Below are positions 55,595 through 64,000 of a DNA stretch of 64,000 nt, piece by piece. Within the stretch, counting starts at the first letter, position 1. Each line of letters begins with the position of its first letter. The DNA comes from Desemzia incerta. GTDB lineage: Bacteria > Bacillota > Bacilli > Lactobacillales > Carnobacteriaceae. The notes below the pieces were generated by a model, which saw only the letters and a list, made by a program, of their open reading frames with translations, was not told the DNA's origin and ran no database searches. The stretch lies in the NCBI RefSeq assembly GCF_900115825.1, contig NZ_FOXW01000002.1:258770-322769 (forward strand), given 5' to 3'. A program made the position numbers and the translations under genes.

Positions 55595-55928
55595 TTTTTT
55601 CCTCCAATATGTTCTAACCTAAGTGACCGGTGACTGTTTTTTTCTTCGCTCCTTTTGTGTAGTAAAGTAAATCACTTTCAAAAAATAAAATCGATGAATA
55701 AGTTCTTTTTCACGAGTATTAAATCTAGCAATAAATGCACTAATAACATTTGATTCATGTGATCACTTTCTAAATGAAATCATACCAATCCAGCAGATTA
55801 ATGTCAATCCAATGTTCTGCTGTTGAATACGTATTCGAATAAACCCGACACCTAGGTTTTTCTGGGTCACTTCATGTGATACAGTTATGTAGTAAGCGTT
55901 TTATTTTAAGGTATACCAATTAAAAAAA
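55595..55928. other. leader and promoter region of nagE-like gene
   Basis: About 330 bases without a gene. It holds the promoter at 55779-55807, a leader of about 178 nt, and a GGTATACCAAT motif at 55910-55920. No riboswitch or antiterminator structure was recognised. Confidence 0.6.
55779..55807 (-). promoter_or_regulatory. promoter of nagE-like gene with NagR-like half site
   Basis: TTGACA at 55802-55807 and TATGAT at 55779-55784 on the minus strand, spaced by 17 bases. ATTGGTAT overlaps the -10 element, like half of a GntR/NagR operator; a related GGTATACCAAT lies at 55910-55920. Confidence 0.65.
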
Positions 55929-55963
55929 CAGCAAGGTCACATCTTTTAGACATGAACTTGCTG
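55929..55963 (-). terminator. terminator of LysM autolysin gene
   Basis: Stem CAGCAAG/CTTGCTG with a long loop, followed by seven T on the minus strand, 37 bases past the stop codon. Confidence 0.75.
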
Positions 55964-55999
55964 CTGTGTATTTGCTGATTGGTATTTTCGAAATTGTGT

Positions 56000-57510
56000 T
56001 TACTTCACGGTTAATTGTTGCCCTACAAATATCAAGTCTGAGCTTAAGTTGTTCCATTGTTTTAATTGAGCAATAGAAACTTTATTAGCTAAAGCAATGC
56101 CTGATAGCGTATCTCCACTTGTTACTGTATATTTGCTGTTTGAAGCAACAGGTTTAACAGTTGTAGACGTTCCTACTTTAACCGCTAATTTTTGACCTAC
56201 ATAAATCGTATCGGAACTTAATTTATTCCATGATTTCAAATCTGAAACCGAAACACTGTATTTATTAGCAATTGCTGTTAATGTGTCACCACTTTTGACA
56301 GTGTAATTGACATCCAGATTGCTGACAACTGTTTCTTGTTTTGGAGCAGGAGCCGTTGAGTTAGAAGATGCTGTTCCTTGAATCGTTAACTTTTGACCCA
56401 CATAAATAGTATCTGATGACAATTTGTTCAACGATTTCAAATTAGCTACTGTTGTATTGTGTTTTCTGGCTATACCTGACAATGTGTCTCCAGATTGAAT
56501 CGTGTAGCTAGTTGCATTGCCAGTATTAGACTCTTTACTCGTAGACGGTGCTGGTTTTGTCACTACATTCGTCGTTCCTGTAACTGTTAACTTTTGTCCC
56601 ACATAAATGATATCAGATTTTAAATTATTGATCGATTTTAAATTAGCTACTGTTGTTCCGTATTGTTTAGCCAATCCGGACAATGTATTCCCAGCTTTAA
56701 CTGTGTGTTGAGTTGTGCTTGATCCAGTATTGCTTGAAGGAGTCCCTGTAGAAGGTTTTGCCTCTTCTTTAACAGTTCCGCTAACCGCTAATTTTTGACC
56801 TACATAAATCGTATCGGATGACAGCTTGTTCAATGATTTCAAGTTCACTACAGTAGTATTGTATTTTCTTGCAATACCTGACAACGTGTCTCCAGATTTA
56901 ACTGCATAGCTGCTTGTTCCAGTATTAGACCCAGTACCCGTAGATGGTGCTGGTTTAGTTTCTGTATTAGCTGTACCTTTAATTACTAACTTTTGACCCA
57001 CATAAATAGTGTCAGATTTTAAGTTATTCACCGATTTTAAATTAGCTACTGTTGTTCCATATTGCTTAGCCAATCCAGACAATGTATTTCCAGCTTTAAC
57101 TGTGTGTTGAGTAGCGGTTGATCCAGTATTGTTTGAAGGAGTTCCTGCAGAAGGTTTTGTCTCTTCTTTAACCTGACCACTAACAGCTAATTTTTGACCG
57201 ACATAAATTGTATCAGATGATAATTTGTTCAACGATTTCAAATTAGCTACTGTAGTGCTGTATGTTCTTGCAATGCCTGACAGCGTATCTCCAGATTTAA
57301 CCGTATAGCTGCTTGAAGTATTCGAACCTGTGTTAGAGCCGTTTCCTCCAGTTGAAGGTTTAATTTCTTCTTTAACAGCTCCATTTACAGCAAGTTTTTG
57401 GCCTACATAAATCGTATCGGATTTTAAATTATTCAACGATTTTAATTTCGCTACAGTTGTGTTGTATCTTCTTGCAATCCCTGATAATGTATCTCCAGAT
57501 TTAACAGTAT
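56000..57510. repeat. tandem LysM-coding repeats
   Basis: Eight LysM plus linker units of roughly 180-230 bases. Two subtypes alternate in the middle: [12 protein letters not shown] with [12 protein letters not shown], and [15 protein letters not shown] with [13 protein letters not shown]. Long near-identical stretches make unequal recombination likely. Confidence 0.85.
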
Positions 57511-59059
57511 ACTGACTCGTATTCTCTGTATTATTATTGCCGTTATCAACTGGTTTTTGTGTTTCTGGAATCGAAGGAGCAGGAGTGTTTCCATTTGAAC
57601 CTCCAGATTGCTTCACATCAAAACGAGTTAAATTGTATTCGTTGATCAAATTGTTTAATTTTGCTGCATACGTTGGATCTGTTGCGTAACGACCTTCTAA
57701 CCAAGCTGTAGCTTCGTAAACATTAGAAGTATTGCTGACCCAAGCTCCAGCATAAAATTCGGGATTCCATGAAGTTCCTCTTTTTAGTAAGTTTGCATTA
57801 TCTTGGAAAGATTCAGCATATGAAGGATACTTTTTAAAGTTTTGCGGAATGTTGATCCAGCCTGTACTCGTTGAGTATTCTTTTGTGTACATCGTAACGG
57901 ACTCGCCATTATATGAACCTTTGATACCAAACAAGTTGTGATTTGGCGATTTAGCAAGAGCACTTCCTCCCCAACCACTTTCCAATCCTGATTGAGCAAT
58001 CATTACAGATGCATATAAATTGTTTTTCGCTGCTATTTCACTTGCAAAAGAAGCTACCGTTTCAATGAATTGTGCCGGTGTTTGAGATTTATTGATATCT
58101 TTTAATTCTTCTTTAGGAGCAGATGAAGCTTGTTGGTTAACTGTCAATTTTTGTCCAACACGAATAACGTTCTTATTAGAGATGTTGTTCCAAGTCATCA
58201 AGTTATTTACAGACACACCATACTGTTTAGAAATCTTGTTTAAAGTGTCTCCACTCTTAACAACATGAACAACTGGCGCAGCTTTTTCTTCTTTCACAAC
58301 TGCTGACGTAGTTGCCATCATAGTTCTAGCTTTAGACGGTGCCGGTGTCTCTTCTTTAACTTTTGCAACTTCTGGTTTTACAGTTTCTGTTACAGGAGCT
58401 GGCTTAACTTCTTTAGTAGCCTCTTCTTCAACAACTTCTGTAACTTCTTCTACAGATGCTTCAGAAACAACTTCAGCGTCGTTTTGTTCTGTAGTTTCAT
58501 CCACTACTACATCAATTTCTTCTGTGGTATCCGTATTTAGATCTTGAGAAGGTTCTTGCTCTTCCAACTCGATTGCTGGTTCAGTCTCCTCTGTTTCTTC
58601 TACTGCATCGGCTTCGGTTGTAGCAACTAGAGCTTCATCCATCAATTGATCTACATCTTCTATAGACAATGTTTCGAAATCAATAGATTCGAAAATTTCT
58701 GGAGTCACTAACTTTTTCAATTCTACTATTAATTGCTCTTTTGCAGTTTCTTGGTCTTCTAACGGGCTTTCGTCAGCTACTGTTGCAGTTTCACTAGTTT
58801 CTGTTTCAACAGCCACTTCATTGCCTTCAGCAACGGTATTATTTTGTTCTACTTCAATAGTATCTGTTTTACTGTTATCTGCTTCATTTCCGTTAGCTTC
58901 AACAGCTTCAGAATATGTAGGAAATGCTAGTAAACCTACTAATAAAGACGTGCTAAACAGTGCAGTGCCTTTTTTTAATCGGGCATTAGAACACAGATTC
59001 TTTTGCATTGTTTTTTCTTTTTCTACTAAGAAAATTCTTTCTTTTCTAGTTATCACCAA
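56000..59059 (-). CDS. cell-wall glucosaminidase with nine LysM domains (AtlA/muramidase-2-like)
   Basis: 1019 residues. Order: signal peptide (about 28-52, ending near YSEA), Glu/Thr-rich acidic region (55-260), one LysM (265-308), a GH73 glucosaminidase domain (325-485, catalytic Glu in SGLESGWG near 360), then eight LysM repeats (about 520-1019) separated by Ser/Thr/Pro linkers. It should cut peptidoglycan glycan strands during growth or cell separation, with LysM giving wall binding. The start is TTG with AGGAGGG seven bases before. C-terminal LysM copies alternate between two types, indicating repeated duplication of a pair. Confidence 0.93.
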   Translation of the reverse strand: MVITRKERIFLVEKEKTMQKNLCSNARLKKGTALFSTSLLVGLLAFPTYSEAVEANGNEADNSKTDTIEVEQNNTVAEGNEVAVETETSETATVADESPLEDQETAKEQLIVELKKLVTPEIFESIDFETLSIEDVDQLMDEALVATTEADAVEETEETEPAIELEEQEPSQDLNTDTTEEIDVVVDETTEQNDAEVVSEASVEEVTEVVEEEATKEVKPAPVTETVKPEVAKVKEETPAPSKARTMMATTSAVVKEEKAAPVVHVVKSGDTLNKISKQYGVSVNNLMTWNNISNKNVIRVGQKLTVNQQASSAPKEELKDINKSQTPAQFIETVASFASEIAAKNNLYASVMIAQSGLESGWGGSALAKSPNHNLFGIKGSYNGESVTMYTKEYSTSTGWINIPQNFKKYPSYAESFQDNANLLKRGTSWNPEFYAGAWVSNTSNVYEATAWLEGRYATDPTYAAKLNNLINEYNLTRFDVKQSGGSNGNTPAPSIPETQKPVDNGNNNTENTSQYTVKSGDTLSGIARRYNTTVAKLKSLNNLKSDTIYVGQKLAVNGAVKEEIKPSTGGNGSNTGSNTSSSYTVKSGDTLSGIARTYSTTVANLKSLNKLSSDTIYVGQKLAVSGQVKEETKPSAGTPSNNTGSTATQHTVKAGNTLSGLAKQYGTTVANLKSVNNLKSDTIYVGQKLVIKGTANTETKPAPSTGTGSNTGTSSYAVKSGDTLSGIARKYNTTVVNLKSLNKLSSDTIYVGQKLAVSGTVKEEAKPSTGTPSSNTGSSTTQHTVKAGNTLSGLAKQYGTTVANLKSINNLKSDIIYVGQKLTVTGTTNVVTKPAPSTSKESNTGNATSYTIQSGDTLSGIARKHNTTVANLKSLNKLSSDTIYVGQKLTIQGTASSNSTAPAPKQETVVSNLDVNYTVKSGDTLTAIANKYSVSVSDLKSWNKLSSDTIYVGQKLAVKVGTSTTVKPVASNSKYTVTSGDTLSGIALANKVSIAQLKQWNNLSSDLIFVGQQLTVK

Positions 59060-59323
59060 AGTAGGTCCCTCCTATGAATAAATCCCTCAACATTTTACGA
59101 TAGATAATCTAATTATAACGGTAATCTTTTATAAATGAACCCTAAAAAAATAGTTTTGTTAAACTTAACATTTGTCACACGAATGTAATTTTACAAATAA
59201 ACATCTGGCTCTATTATAACTGAAATTCCACTCTTATTTTGTATATAAAATAAGAACTTTTAGTGAAGCGTTTATTCAAAATTATGATAAACTAAATGGA
59301 GTATATTAGAAAGCAGGAAACTT

Positions 59324-59995
59324 ATGACATCTACTAAATCATCTACATTTATGAAGCGTTATCCTTGGTATGTTTGGAGTTTGATTTTAGCGCTCCCTTT
59401 TATTTTTATTGTTTTAAGCGGTTCGATAAGCGAGGAGACTATTCAGTTTATCGATCGCAGCATTGGTCAACCTATCTTATCTTTGAGAAATCCAACACTG
59501 ACCCCTTTTTTTATTTTTCTAACTGACTTGGGAGGAACCATTTTTTTAGGAATCTTCGTCCTTTTGACAGCTGTTTTGTGTGCGTGGAGATACAAAAATC
59601 GTTCAGCAGCTTTATGGTTAGTTTTACAATCTGTTCTGGGAGCAGGCCTACTAAATCAACTCTTAAAAGTGATTTTTCAACGTGCTCGGCCTGTTATTGA
59701 ACATTTGGTGGAACAAGGGGGACTCTCCTTTCCGAGTGGGCACTCAATGGGGTCTATGATTTGTTATGGTGGGATTTTATTTCTGCTTACTAAAATTATT
59801 CGTCAAAAAAAACTGCGTATTGGTTTATTTATTTTTGCAGCGATTCTTATCTTGCTTATTGGAATAAGTCGCATCTATCTAGGAGTACATTTTGCAACAG
59901 ATGTTATCGGAGGTTTTTCAGCCGGTGCTGCCTGGTTGAGCTTTACGATTGGAACATACCCTAAGTGGAAGACTGTTATAAGTCGAAGTAAATAA
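59324..59995 (+). CDS. PAP2 family phosphatase
   Basis: 223 residues with about six membrane segments. The three PAP2 motifs are clear: KVIFQRARP near 125, PSGHSMGS near 143 and SRIYLGVHFATD near 185. It is a membrane lipid-phosphate phosphatase, of the size of those that recycle undecaprenyl diphosphate or dephosphorylate phosphatidylglycerol phosphate. AGCAGGAAA is upstream of the ATG. The next gene starts 15 bases later, so they form a pair. Confidence 0.92.
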   Translation: MTSTKSSTFMKRYPWYVWSLILALPFIFIVLSGSISEETIQFIDRSIGQPILSLRNPTLTPFFIFLTDLGGTIFLGIFVLLTAVLCAWRYKNRSAALWLVLQSVLGAGLLNQLLKVIFQRARPVIEHLVEQGGLSFPSGHSMGSMICYGGILFLLTKIIRQKKLRIGLFIFAAILILLIGISRIYLGVHFATDVIGGFSAGAAWLSFTIGTYPKWKTVISRSK

Positions 59996-60010
59996 AAGGA
60001 GTGTTCATAA

Positions 60011-60577
60011 GTGCTTGAAAATGCTTTACGATTCAGCCATACATTATTGAAAAATACTATCAGTCAAGGAGATATCGTGGTAGACGCTACTGTAGGAAAT
60101 GGATCAGATACCGTCCTACTAGCTAAATTGGTCGGAACTAACGGTAAGGTCTACGGATTCGATGTCCAAAAAAAAGCCATAGAAACGACTAAAGAAAAAT
60201 TAATTTATACAAATTTACATCAGCAAGTGGAGTTATACCAACAAGGTCATGAAACACTAGGTGAAATCATTGACCCCAAAATTCCCGTCTCTGGAGCTAT
60301 ATTCAACTTAGGCTATTTACCTAAAAGCGATAAATCGATCATTACTAGAAGTTCAACGACACTAAAAGCTATTTCTACTCTCCTACCGTTGCTAAGAAAA
60401 GGTTCCTTATTGATTATTGTTGTCTATTATGGTCACGAAGGCGGAGAAGAAGAAAAAGATGCTGTACTTGAATACGTTTCGCAATTGCCTCAAAAAGAAT
60501 ACAGTACATTGAAATATGGGTTTATAAATCAAAAAAATTACCCGCCATTTTTGTTGGCTGTTGAAAAACTAGTTTAA
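60011..60577 (+). CDS. class I SAM methyltransferase (YtqB-like)
   Basis: 188 residues. SAM motif I VVDATVGNGSDTVLLAKL near 23, motif II GFDVQKKAI near 51 and FNLGYLPKSDKS near 97. The family (rRNA methylase, PF06962) includes YtqB of Bacillus, which is now known as a tRNA wobble-uridine side-chain methyltransferase (MnmM). The start codon is GTG with AAAGGAG before it. Follows the PAP2 gene by 15 bases. Confidence 0.88.
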   Translation: MLENALRFSHTLLKNTISQGDIVVDATVGNGSDTVLLAKLVGTNGKVYGFDVQKKAIETTKEKLIYTNLHQQVELYQQGHETLGEIIDPKIPVSGAIFNLGYLPKSDKSIITRSSTTLKAISTLLPLLRKGSLLIIVVYYGHEGGEEEKDAVLEYVSQLPQKEYSTLKYGFINQKNYPPFLLAVEKLV

Positions 60578-60587
60578 GAGGCAAAAT

Positions 60588-60618
60588 AAAAAAGAGATGG
60601 AATATCCATCTCTTTTTT
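60588..60618. terminator. bidirectional terminator ytqB-like / metK
   Basis: Stem AAAAAAGAGATGG/CCATCTCTTTTTT (13 bp) with a 5-base loop between convergent genes. Confidence 0.92.
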
Positions 60619-60620
60619 AT

Positions 60621-61808
60621 TTAACTTAATAATTCTTTTAATACGTCTACTTTATCCGTCTTTTCCCAAGGCAGTTCAATATCTGTTCTGCCAAAATGAC
60701 CGTAAGCTGCAGTTTGCTTGTAGATAGGTCTTTGCAAATCAAGCATTTGAATAATACCTGCAGGTCTCAAGTCGAAATTAGAACGAACAGCTTCAATCAA
60801 TTTAGCTTCTGAAACTTTACCCGTTTCAAATGTATCAATCGAAATAGAAACGGGTTGAGCTACACCAATAGCATAAGCTAATTGCACTTCACATTTATCT
60901 GCTAAACCAGCAGCAACGATGTTCTTCGCAATGTATCGTGCAGCATAACTTGCTGAACGGTCAACTTTTGTAGGATCTTTTCCAGAGAAAGCTCCTCCAC
61001 CATGACGAGCGTATCCACCGTAAGTATCTACAATAATTTTACGTCCTGTCAACCCAGCGTCACCTTGTGGTCCACCAATAACGAATCGACCCGTTGGATT
61101 AATAAAGTATTTTGTTTCTTCATCCAACAATTCAGCAGGAATTTCTTGTTTGATCACTTTTTCAATCATATCTTGCTTTAGCTCTTCATAAGCCACTTCT
61201 GGAGCATGTTGGGTACTAATAACCACAGTATCCACTCGAACTGGTTTCCCTGCTTCATCATACTCTACAGTAACCTGTGCTTTAGCGTCAGGTCGTAAGT
61301 AAGATATCTCATTCTCTTTACGTAAAGCTGCAATTTTTCTTGTTAAACGATGACTTAACGAAATAGGCAACGGCATCAATTCTGGTGTTTCGTTGATAGC
61401 AAAACCAAACATCAATCCTTGATCTCCAGCTCCTATTTGACTTAACTCATCATCATTCAATTCTCTAGATTCAACTGAATCATTGACCCCTTGAGCAATA
61501 TCTCCCGATTGTTCATCTATTGCGACAAGTACACCACATGTTTCTGCATCAAATCCATATTTTGCTCTTGTGTATCCAATATCTCGGACGGTATCACGAA
61601 CGATTTTTTGTATATCCACATAAGCAGTAGTCGAAATTTCTCCTGCTACTAAAACTAGACCAGTTGTGACTATTGTCTCACAAGCTACACGAGCTGTTGA
61701 ATCTTTTTCTAAAATGGCATCAAGAATTGCGTCGCTTATTTGATCCGCAATCTTATCCGGATGTCCTTCTGATACGGACTCGGATGTAAATAATTTTCTT
61801 TCTGACAT
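60621..61808 (-). CDS. metK: S-adenosylmethionine synthetase
   Basis: 395 residues, the usual size. It starts [25 protein letters not shown] and has [12 protein letters not shown] near 119 and the P-loop-like [16 protein letters not shown] near 265. It makes SAM from methionine and ATP. The frame runs 14 codons upstream, but that segment is the riboswitch; the ATG at 61808 has GGGGGA before it, which is part of the SMK box. Confidence 0.98.
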   Translation of the reverse strand: MSERKLFTSESVSEGHPDKIADQISDAILDAILEKDSTARVACETIVTTGLVLVAGEISTTAYVDIQKIVRDTVRDIGYTRAKYGFDAETCGVLVAIDEQSGDIAQGVNDSVESRELNDDELSQIGAGDQGLMFGFAINETPELMPLPISLSHRLTRKIAALRKENEISYLRPDAKAQVTVEYDEAGKPVRVDTVVISTQHAPEVAYEELKQDMIEKVIKQEIPAELLDEETKYFINPTGRFVIGGPQGDAGLTGRKIIVDTYGGYARHGGGAFSGKDPTKVDRSASYAARYIAKNIVAAGLADKCEVQLAYAIGVAQPVSISIDTFETGKVSEAKLIEAVRSNFDLRPAGIIQMLDLQRPIYKQTAAYGHFGRTDIELPWEKTDKVDVLKELLS

Positions 61809-61811
61809 TAG

Positions 61812-61882
61812 ATATCCCCCTTTGTTTTTTCGGTTACAAGGCTTCTCCACTATTCAAAGTGAATCCTATCGGGAATCCTTTT
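61812..61882 (-). promoter_or_regulatory. SAM-III (SMK box) riboswitch of metK
   Basis: On the minus strand the leader has GGATTCCCGATAGGAT, a variable arm, then AGCCTTGTAACCGAAA and the GGGGGA ribosome binding site. This is the SMK box pattern, in which SAM makes the anti-SD (TTCCC) pair with GGGGGA and blocks translation. It lies between the promoter (61889-61917) and metK. Confidence 0.9.
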
Positions 61883-61888
61883 GCAAAC

Positions 61889-61917
61889 CTTATACAGTTT
61901 ATCACAATTAGATACAA
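61889..61917 (-). promoter_or_regulatory. metK promoter
   Basis: TTGTAT at 61912-61917 and TATAAG at 61889-61894 on the minus strand with 17-base spacing. The predicted start near 61882 is right at the beginning of the SMK box. Confidence 0.65.
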
Positions 61918-62051
61918 AATGATACGTCAATTGGTCTATGAAAAACTTTTTATTTATCCATTGTATTTTTTTGGTATGATAGATAAGAAAATGATCCACT
62001 GCACTCATTACCAATTTGAATATAACGTTACCTCAAGAAAGGGGATTCTCA

Positions 62052-62855
62052 GTGACACAAACTTTTAAACACTTTATTGAGCAATTTTTATACAATCCTA
62101 TTGTACTAGTTTTTCTTAGACCACTTAGTTATTTAATGATAGGAACAGTATATGCCTTACAATATAACTCTTTTAATCGTTCCGTTTTCTTCCTGTTATA
62201 CCTATACTTATTTACGAACTACTATATTGAGTCGTATTTGTCCAAACATAAACTGTTTGCTAAGAGCACTCTCACTCTTCCATTCATCCTGTTAGAGATC
62301 ATTAATCTTGTGCTGATTAGTACACTTGCTGTATCAACGAATTACTTAGTAGCATTGTTAACTATTCTTTATAGTCTAATCATGCACTTCCAGCATTATC
62401 TTAAAAGTATAGGGTGGTCCAATTTGACCATTTTAGTTGTCAGTTTTTTTAAAGGCGGAATCATTACCTACTTGAGTTTCTTTACTCAAGTTCACTTTTT
62501 ACCGCTGGAGTTATTAAAATGGAGCATTCCATTGGTCCTGGTCAATATTTTGGTAGAGATGCATACGTATTACCTGCAAACAACTGTCCAGCAACCTATA
62601 TTGAAAAAAGATTTCCTTTTAAAGACACTTATCCTGATTACACTTATTTATCTGACAACTATCTTTTTACTCGCCAGCACTTTTGGTTACTTGTTAGTAT
62701 TGTTCCTATTCACTGTTCCATTTATTCTTCATTTTATAAATATGATCCATCGTAAAAAAGAAAAAAAACTGTGCTTAAAAACACTGTTCCTTTATCAAAT
62801 GACTTATCTATTTGTCTTTACTCTTATTGAAACCATTTCTTTTTACCTACTATAA
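62052..62855 (+). CDS. unrecognised multi-pass membrane protein
   Basis: 267 residues with about eight hydrophobic segments (near 15-35, 45-65, 78-100, 104-122, 130-150, 160-185, 205-235 and 245-265). The layout recalls UbiA-type prenyltransferases, but I do not see their Asp-rich motifs, so no function is given. An ATG 12 codons upstream is in frame, but AAAGGGG lies directly before the GTG at 62052, which I use. It is divergent from metK and followed by its own terminator. Confidence 0.7.
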   Translation: MTQTFKHFIEQFLYNPIVLVFLRPLSYLMIGTVYALQYNSFNRSVFFLLYLYLFTNYYIESYLSKHKLFAKSTLTLPFILLEIINLVLISTLAVSTNYLVALLTILYSLIMHFQHYLKSIGWSNLTILVVSFFKGGIITYLSFFTQVHFLPLELLKWSIPLVLVNILVEMHTYYLQTTVQQPILKKDFLLKTLILITLIYLTTIFLLASTFGYLLVLFLFTVPFILHFINMIHRKKEKKLCLKTLFLYQMTYLFVFTLIETISFYLL

Positions 62856-62863
62856 TGTGCAGC

Positions 62864-62893
62864 AAAAAGCATCTTCATAAAAAGGATGCTTTT
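62864..62893 (+). terminator. terminator of membrane-protein gene
   Basis: Stem AAAAGCATC/GATGCTTTT with an 11-base loop, then TGTTTGTT on the plus strand. Confidence 0.8.
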
Positions 62894-62920
62894 GTTTGTT
62901 CCATTCAAAATAAAAAAAAC

Positions 62921-62945
62921 TGACGGCGTCATTATGACGTCGTCA
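62921..62945 (-). terminator. terminator of tRNA operon
   Basis: An 11-bp stem (TGACGACGTCA/TGACGCCGTCA, with one mismatch) and a 3-base loop, followed by eight T on the minus strand, 13 bases past tRNA-Glu. Confidence 0.88.
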
Positions 62946-62957
62946 CCTTTTATCGTA

Positions 62958-63029
62958 TGACCCGTACGGGATTCGAACCCGTGTTACCGCCGTGAAAGGG
63001 CGGTGTCTTAACCGCTTGACCAACGGGCC
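62958..63029 (-). tRNA. tRNA-Glu (TTC)
   Basis: Cloverleaf with acceptor GGCCCGT/ACGGGTC, loop CTTTCAC giving anticodon TTC, and T-arm GGTTCGAATCC. The CCA end is not encoded. An identical copy is at 63674-63745. Confidence 0.95.
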
Positions 63030-63058
63030 TTAATTAATTATTTTTAACCATAAGGTAA

Positions 63059-63132
<74 letters not shown>

Positions 63133-63149
63133 TGAAGACATAAAAAAAG

Positions 63150-63220
63150 AGCGGGTGAGGAGAATCGAACTCCCATCATCAGCTTGGAAGGCTGAGGTTT
63201 TACCACTAAACTACACCCGC
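63150..63220 (-). tRNA. tRNA-Gly (TCC)
   Basis: Acceptor GCGGGTG/CACCCGC, anticodon loop CTTCCAA (TCC), T-arm AGTTCGATTCT. No encoded CCA. Confidence 0.95.
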
Positions 63221-63230
63221 ATTTTAGTTA

Positions 63231-63303
63231 TGGCCCGGGACAGAGTCGAACTGCCGACACCTTGAGCTTCAATCAAGTGCTCTACCAACTGAGCTACCGG
63301 GCC
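63231..63303 (-). tRNA. tRNA-Phe (GAA)
   Basis: Acceptor GGCCCGG/CCGGGCC, anticodon loop TTGAAGC (GAA), T-arm AGTTCGACTCT. It is the expected ligand of the pheST T-box. Confidence 0.95.
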
Positions 63304-63319
63304 TTATATTCAGTTAAAA

Positions 63320-63392
63320 CGGTCTCGACGGGAATCGAACCCGCGATCTTCTGCGTGACAGGCAGACATGTTAACCCCTACACCACGAGACC
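63320..63392 (-). tRNA. tRNA-Asp (GTC)
   Basis: Acceptor GGTCTCG/CGAGACC with discriminator G, anticodon loop CTGTCAC (GTC), T-arm GGTTCGATTCC. Confidence 0.95.
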
Positions 63393-63428
63393 ATTGTTGC
63401 TATTTTCTATTGCTCAAAGAGCAATATA

Positions 63429-63501
63429 TTGCGGGGACAGGACTTGAACCTGTGACCTTCGGGTTATGAGCCCGACGAGCTGCCAACTGCTCCACCCCGC
63501 G
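63429..63501 (-). tRNA. tRNA-fMet (CAT, initiator)
   Basis: The first base pair is an unpaired C-A, and the anticodon stem ends in three G-C pairs (GGGCTCATAACCC), both marks of the initiator. Anticodon CAT. A short hairpin (63409-63425) separates it from tRNA-Asp. Confidence 0.93.
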
Positions 63502-63537
63502 ATAATATAAATGTTTCTGCCCACAAAAAGTGAGTTA

Positions 63538-63627
63538 AGGAGGATAAGGGATTCGAACCCTTGCGTGCTTTTACACACCTGACGGTTTTCAAGACCGTTC
63601 CCTTCAGCCGGACTTGGGTAATCCTCC
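63538..63627 (-). tRNA. tRNA-Ser (TGA)
   Basis: A 90-nt class II tRNA with a long variable arm. Acceptor GGAGGAT/ATCCTCC, anticodon loop CTTGAAA (TGA). Confidence 0.95.
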
Positions 63628-63673
63628 GATATAACAATTAATCTATTTGATTTGATAAGGTAATGAAACCTTA

Positions 63674-63745
63674 TGACCCGTACGGGATTCGAACCCGTGT
63701 TACCGCCGTGAAAGGGCGGTGTCTTAACCGCTTGACCAACGGGCC
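63674..63745 (-). tRNA. tRNA-Glu (TTC), second copy
   Basis: Identical in sequence to the tRNA-Glu at 62958-63029. Confidence 0.95.
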
Positions 63746-63784
63746 TTTAATTTTCACCATATTATGGAATGGTACTAAAACTTA

Positions 63785-63872
63785 CGGAGAAGGAGGGATT
63801 TGAACCCTCGCGCCGCGTTAGCGACCTACACCCTTAGCAGGGGCGCCTCTTCAGCCACTTGAGTACTTCCCC
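63785..63872 (-). tRNA. tRNA-Ser (GCT)
   Basis: An 88-nt class II tRNA. Acceptor GGGGAAG/CTTCTCC (one G-U), anticodon loop CTGCTAA (GCT), long variable arm. Confidence 0.95.
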
Positions 63873-63910
63873 AATCAACGAAAAGTTTACTTAAATTTAT
63901 GTTTATGCAA

Positions 63911-63984
<74 letters not shown>

Positions 63985-63993
63985 ATAAAAAAA

Positions 63994-64000
63994 GCGGGTG
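63994..64000 (-). tRNA. partial tRNA, probably tRNA-Gly second copy
   Basis: GCGGGTG at the window edge equals the acceptor start seen in tRNA-Gly (63150-63220) and follows the same A-rich spacer. Only seven bases are visible. Confidence 0.5.

Overview
The window reads as chromosomal DNA of a low-GC Gram-positive bacterium of the order Lactobacillales, most likely Carnobacteriaceae (Carnobacterium or a close relative). The reasons are the protein style of the core genes (mutS2, zapA, pheST, leuS, metK), T-box leaders on pheST and leuS, a SAM-III (SMK box) leader on metK, which is typical of Lactobacillales, an arginine deiminase operon, and tRNA genes without encoded CCA ends. I see no prophage, insertion sequence or CRISPR array. 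Species assignment is inference.

Layout. 1-7.8 kb: two alpha/beta hydrolases, a small unknown protein, trxA, the zapA-cvpA-mutS2 group and an orphan Mga-like regulator. 7.8-8.65 kb: a gene-free, structured stretch with an orphan terminator and nested inverted repeats. 8.65-17 kb: rnhC, pheST behind a T-box, an HxlR regulator, an HD-domain protein, a TrmH-type methyltransferase and a secreted M23 peptidase with a serine-rich linker. 17.5-22 kb: a full glycine cleavage set (gcvT-gcvH-gcvPA-gcvPB). 22-38 kb: mixed housekeeping genes (SDR protein, PepV-type dipeptidase, nnrD, pseudouridine synthase, lipid flippase, aldo/keto reductase, leuS with T-box), a c-di-GMP pair (EAL and GGDEF proteins), and a DUF2512 membrane protein followed by a manganese catalase.

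38-47.5 kb is the most notable part: nine co-directional, closely packed genes that look like one operon. They run HrtB-like permease, HrtA-like ATPase, MarR regulator, crtN, crtM, a CrtP/CrtNb-type oxidase, aldehyde dehydrogenase, CrtQ-type glycosyltransferase and CrtO-type acyltransferase. Together these are all the steps expected for a staphyloxanthin-like glycosylated and acylated C30 carotenoid acid, joined to an ABC exporter and a regulator. A good promoter with a palindrome in its spacer lies in front.

47.7-53.7 kb: a Crp/Fnr-type ArcR regulator faces the arginine deiminase operon arcA-arcB-arcC-arcD-like. ArcA carries an unusual acidic insertion. 54-62.9 kb: an N-acetylglucosamine-type PTS IIBC, a large autolysin with nine LysM domains, a PAP2 phosphatase, a YtqB-like methyltransferase, metK with its SMK box, and an unrecognised membrane protein. 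62.9-64 kb: an array of ten complete tRNA genes, all on the minus strand, plus the edge of an eleventh, probably leading toward an rRNA operon outside the window.

Many coding starts given here are shorter than the longest open frame, because ribosome binding sites clearly sit inside the longer frames. Promoters and operators are predictions from consensus only.
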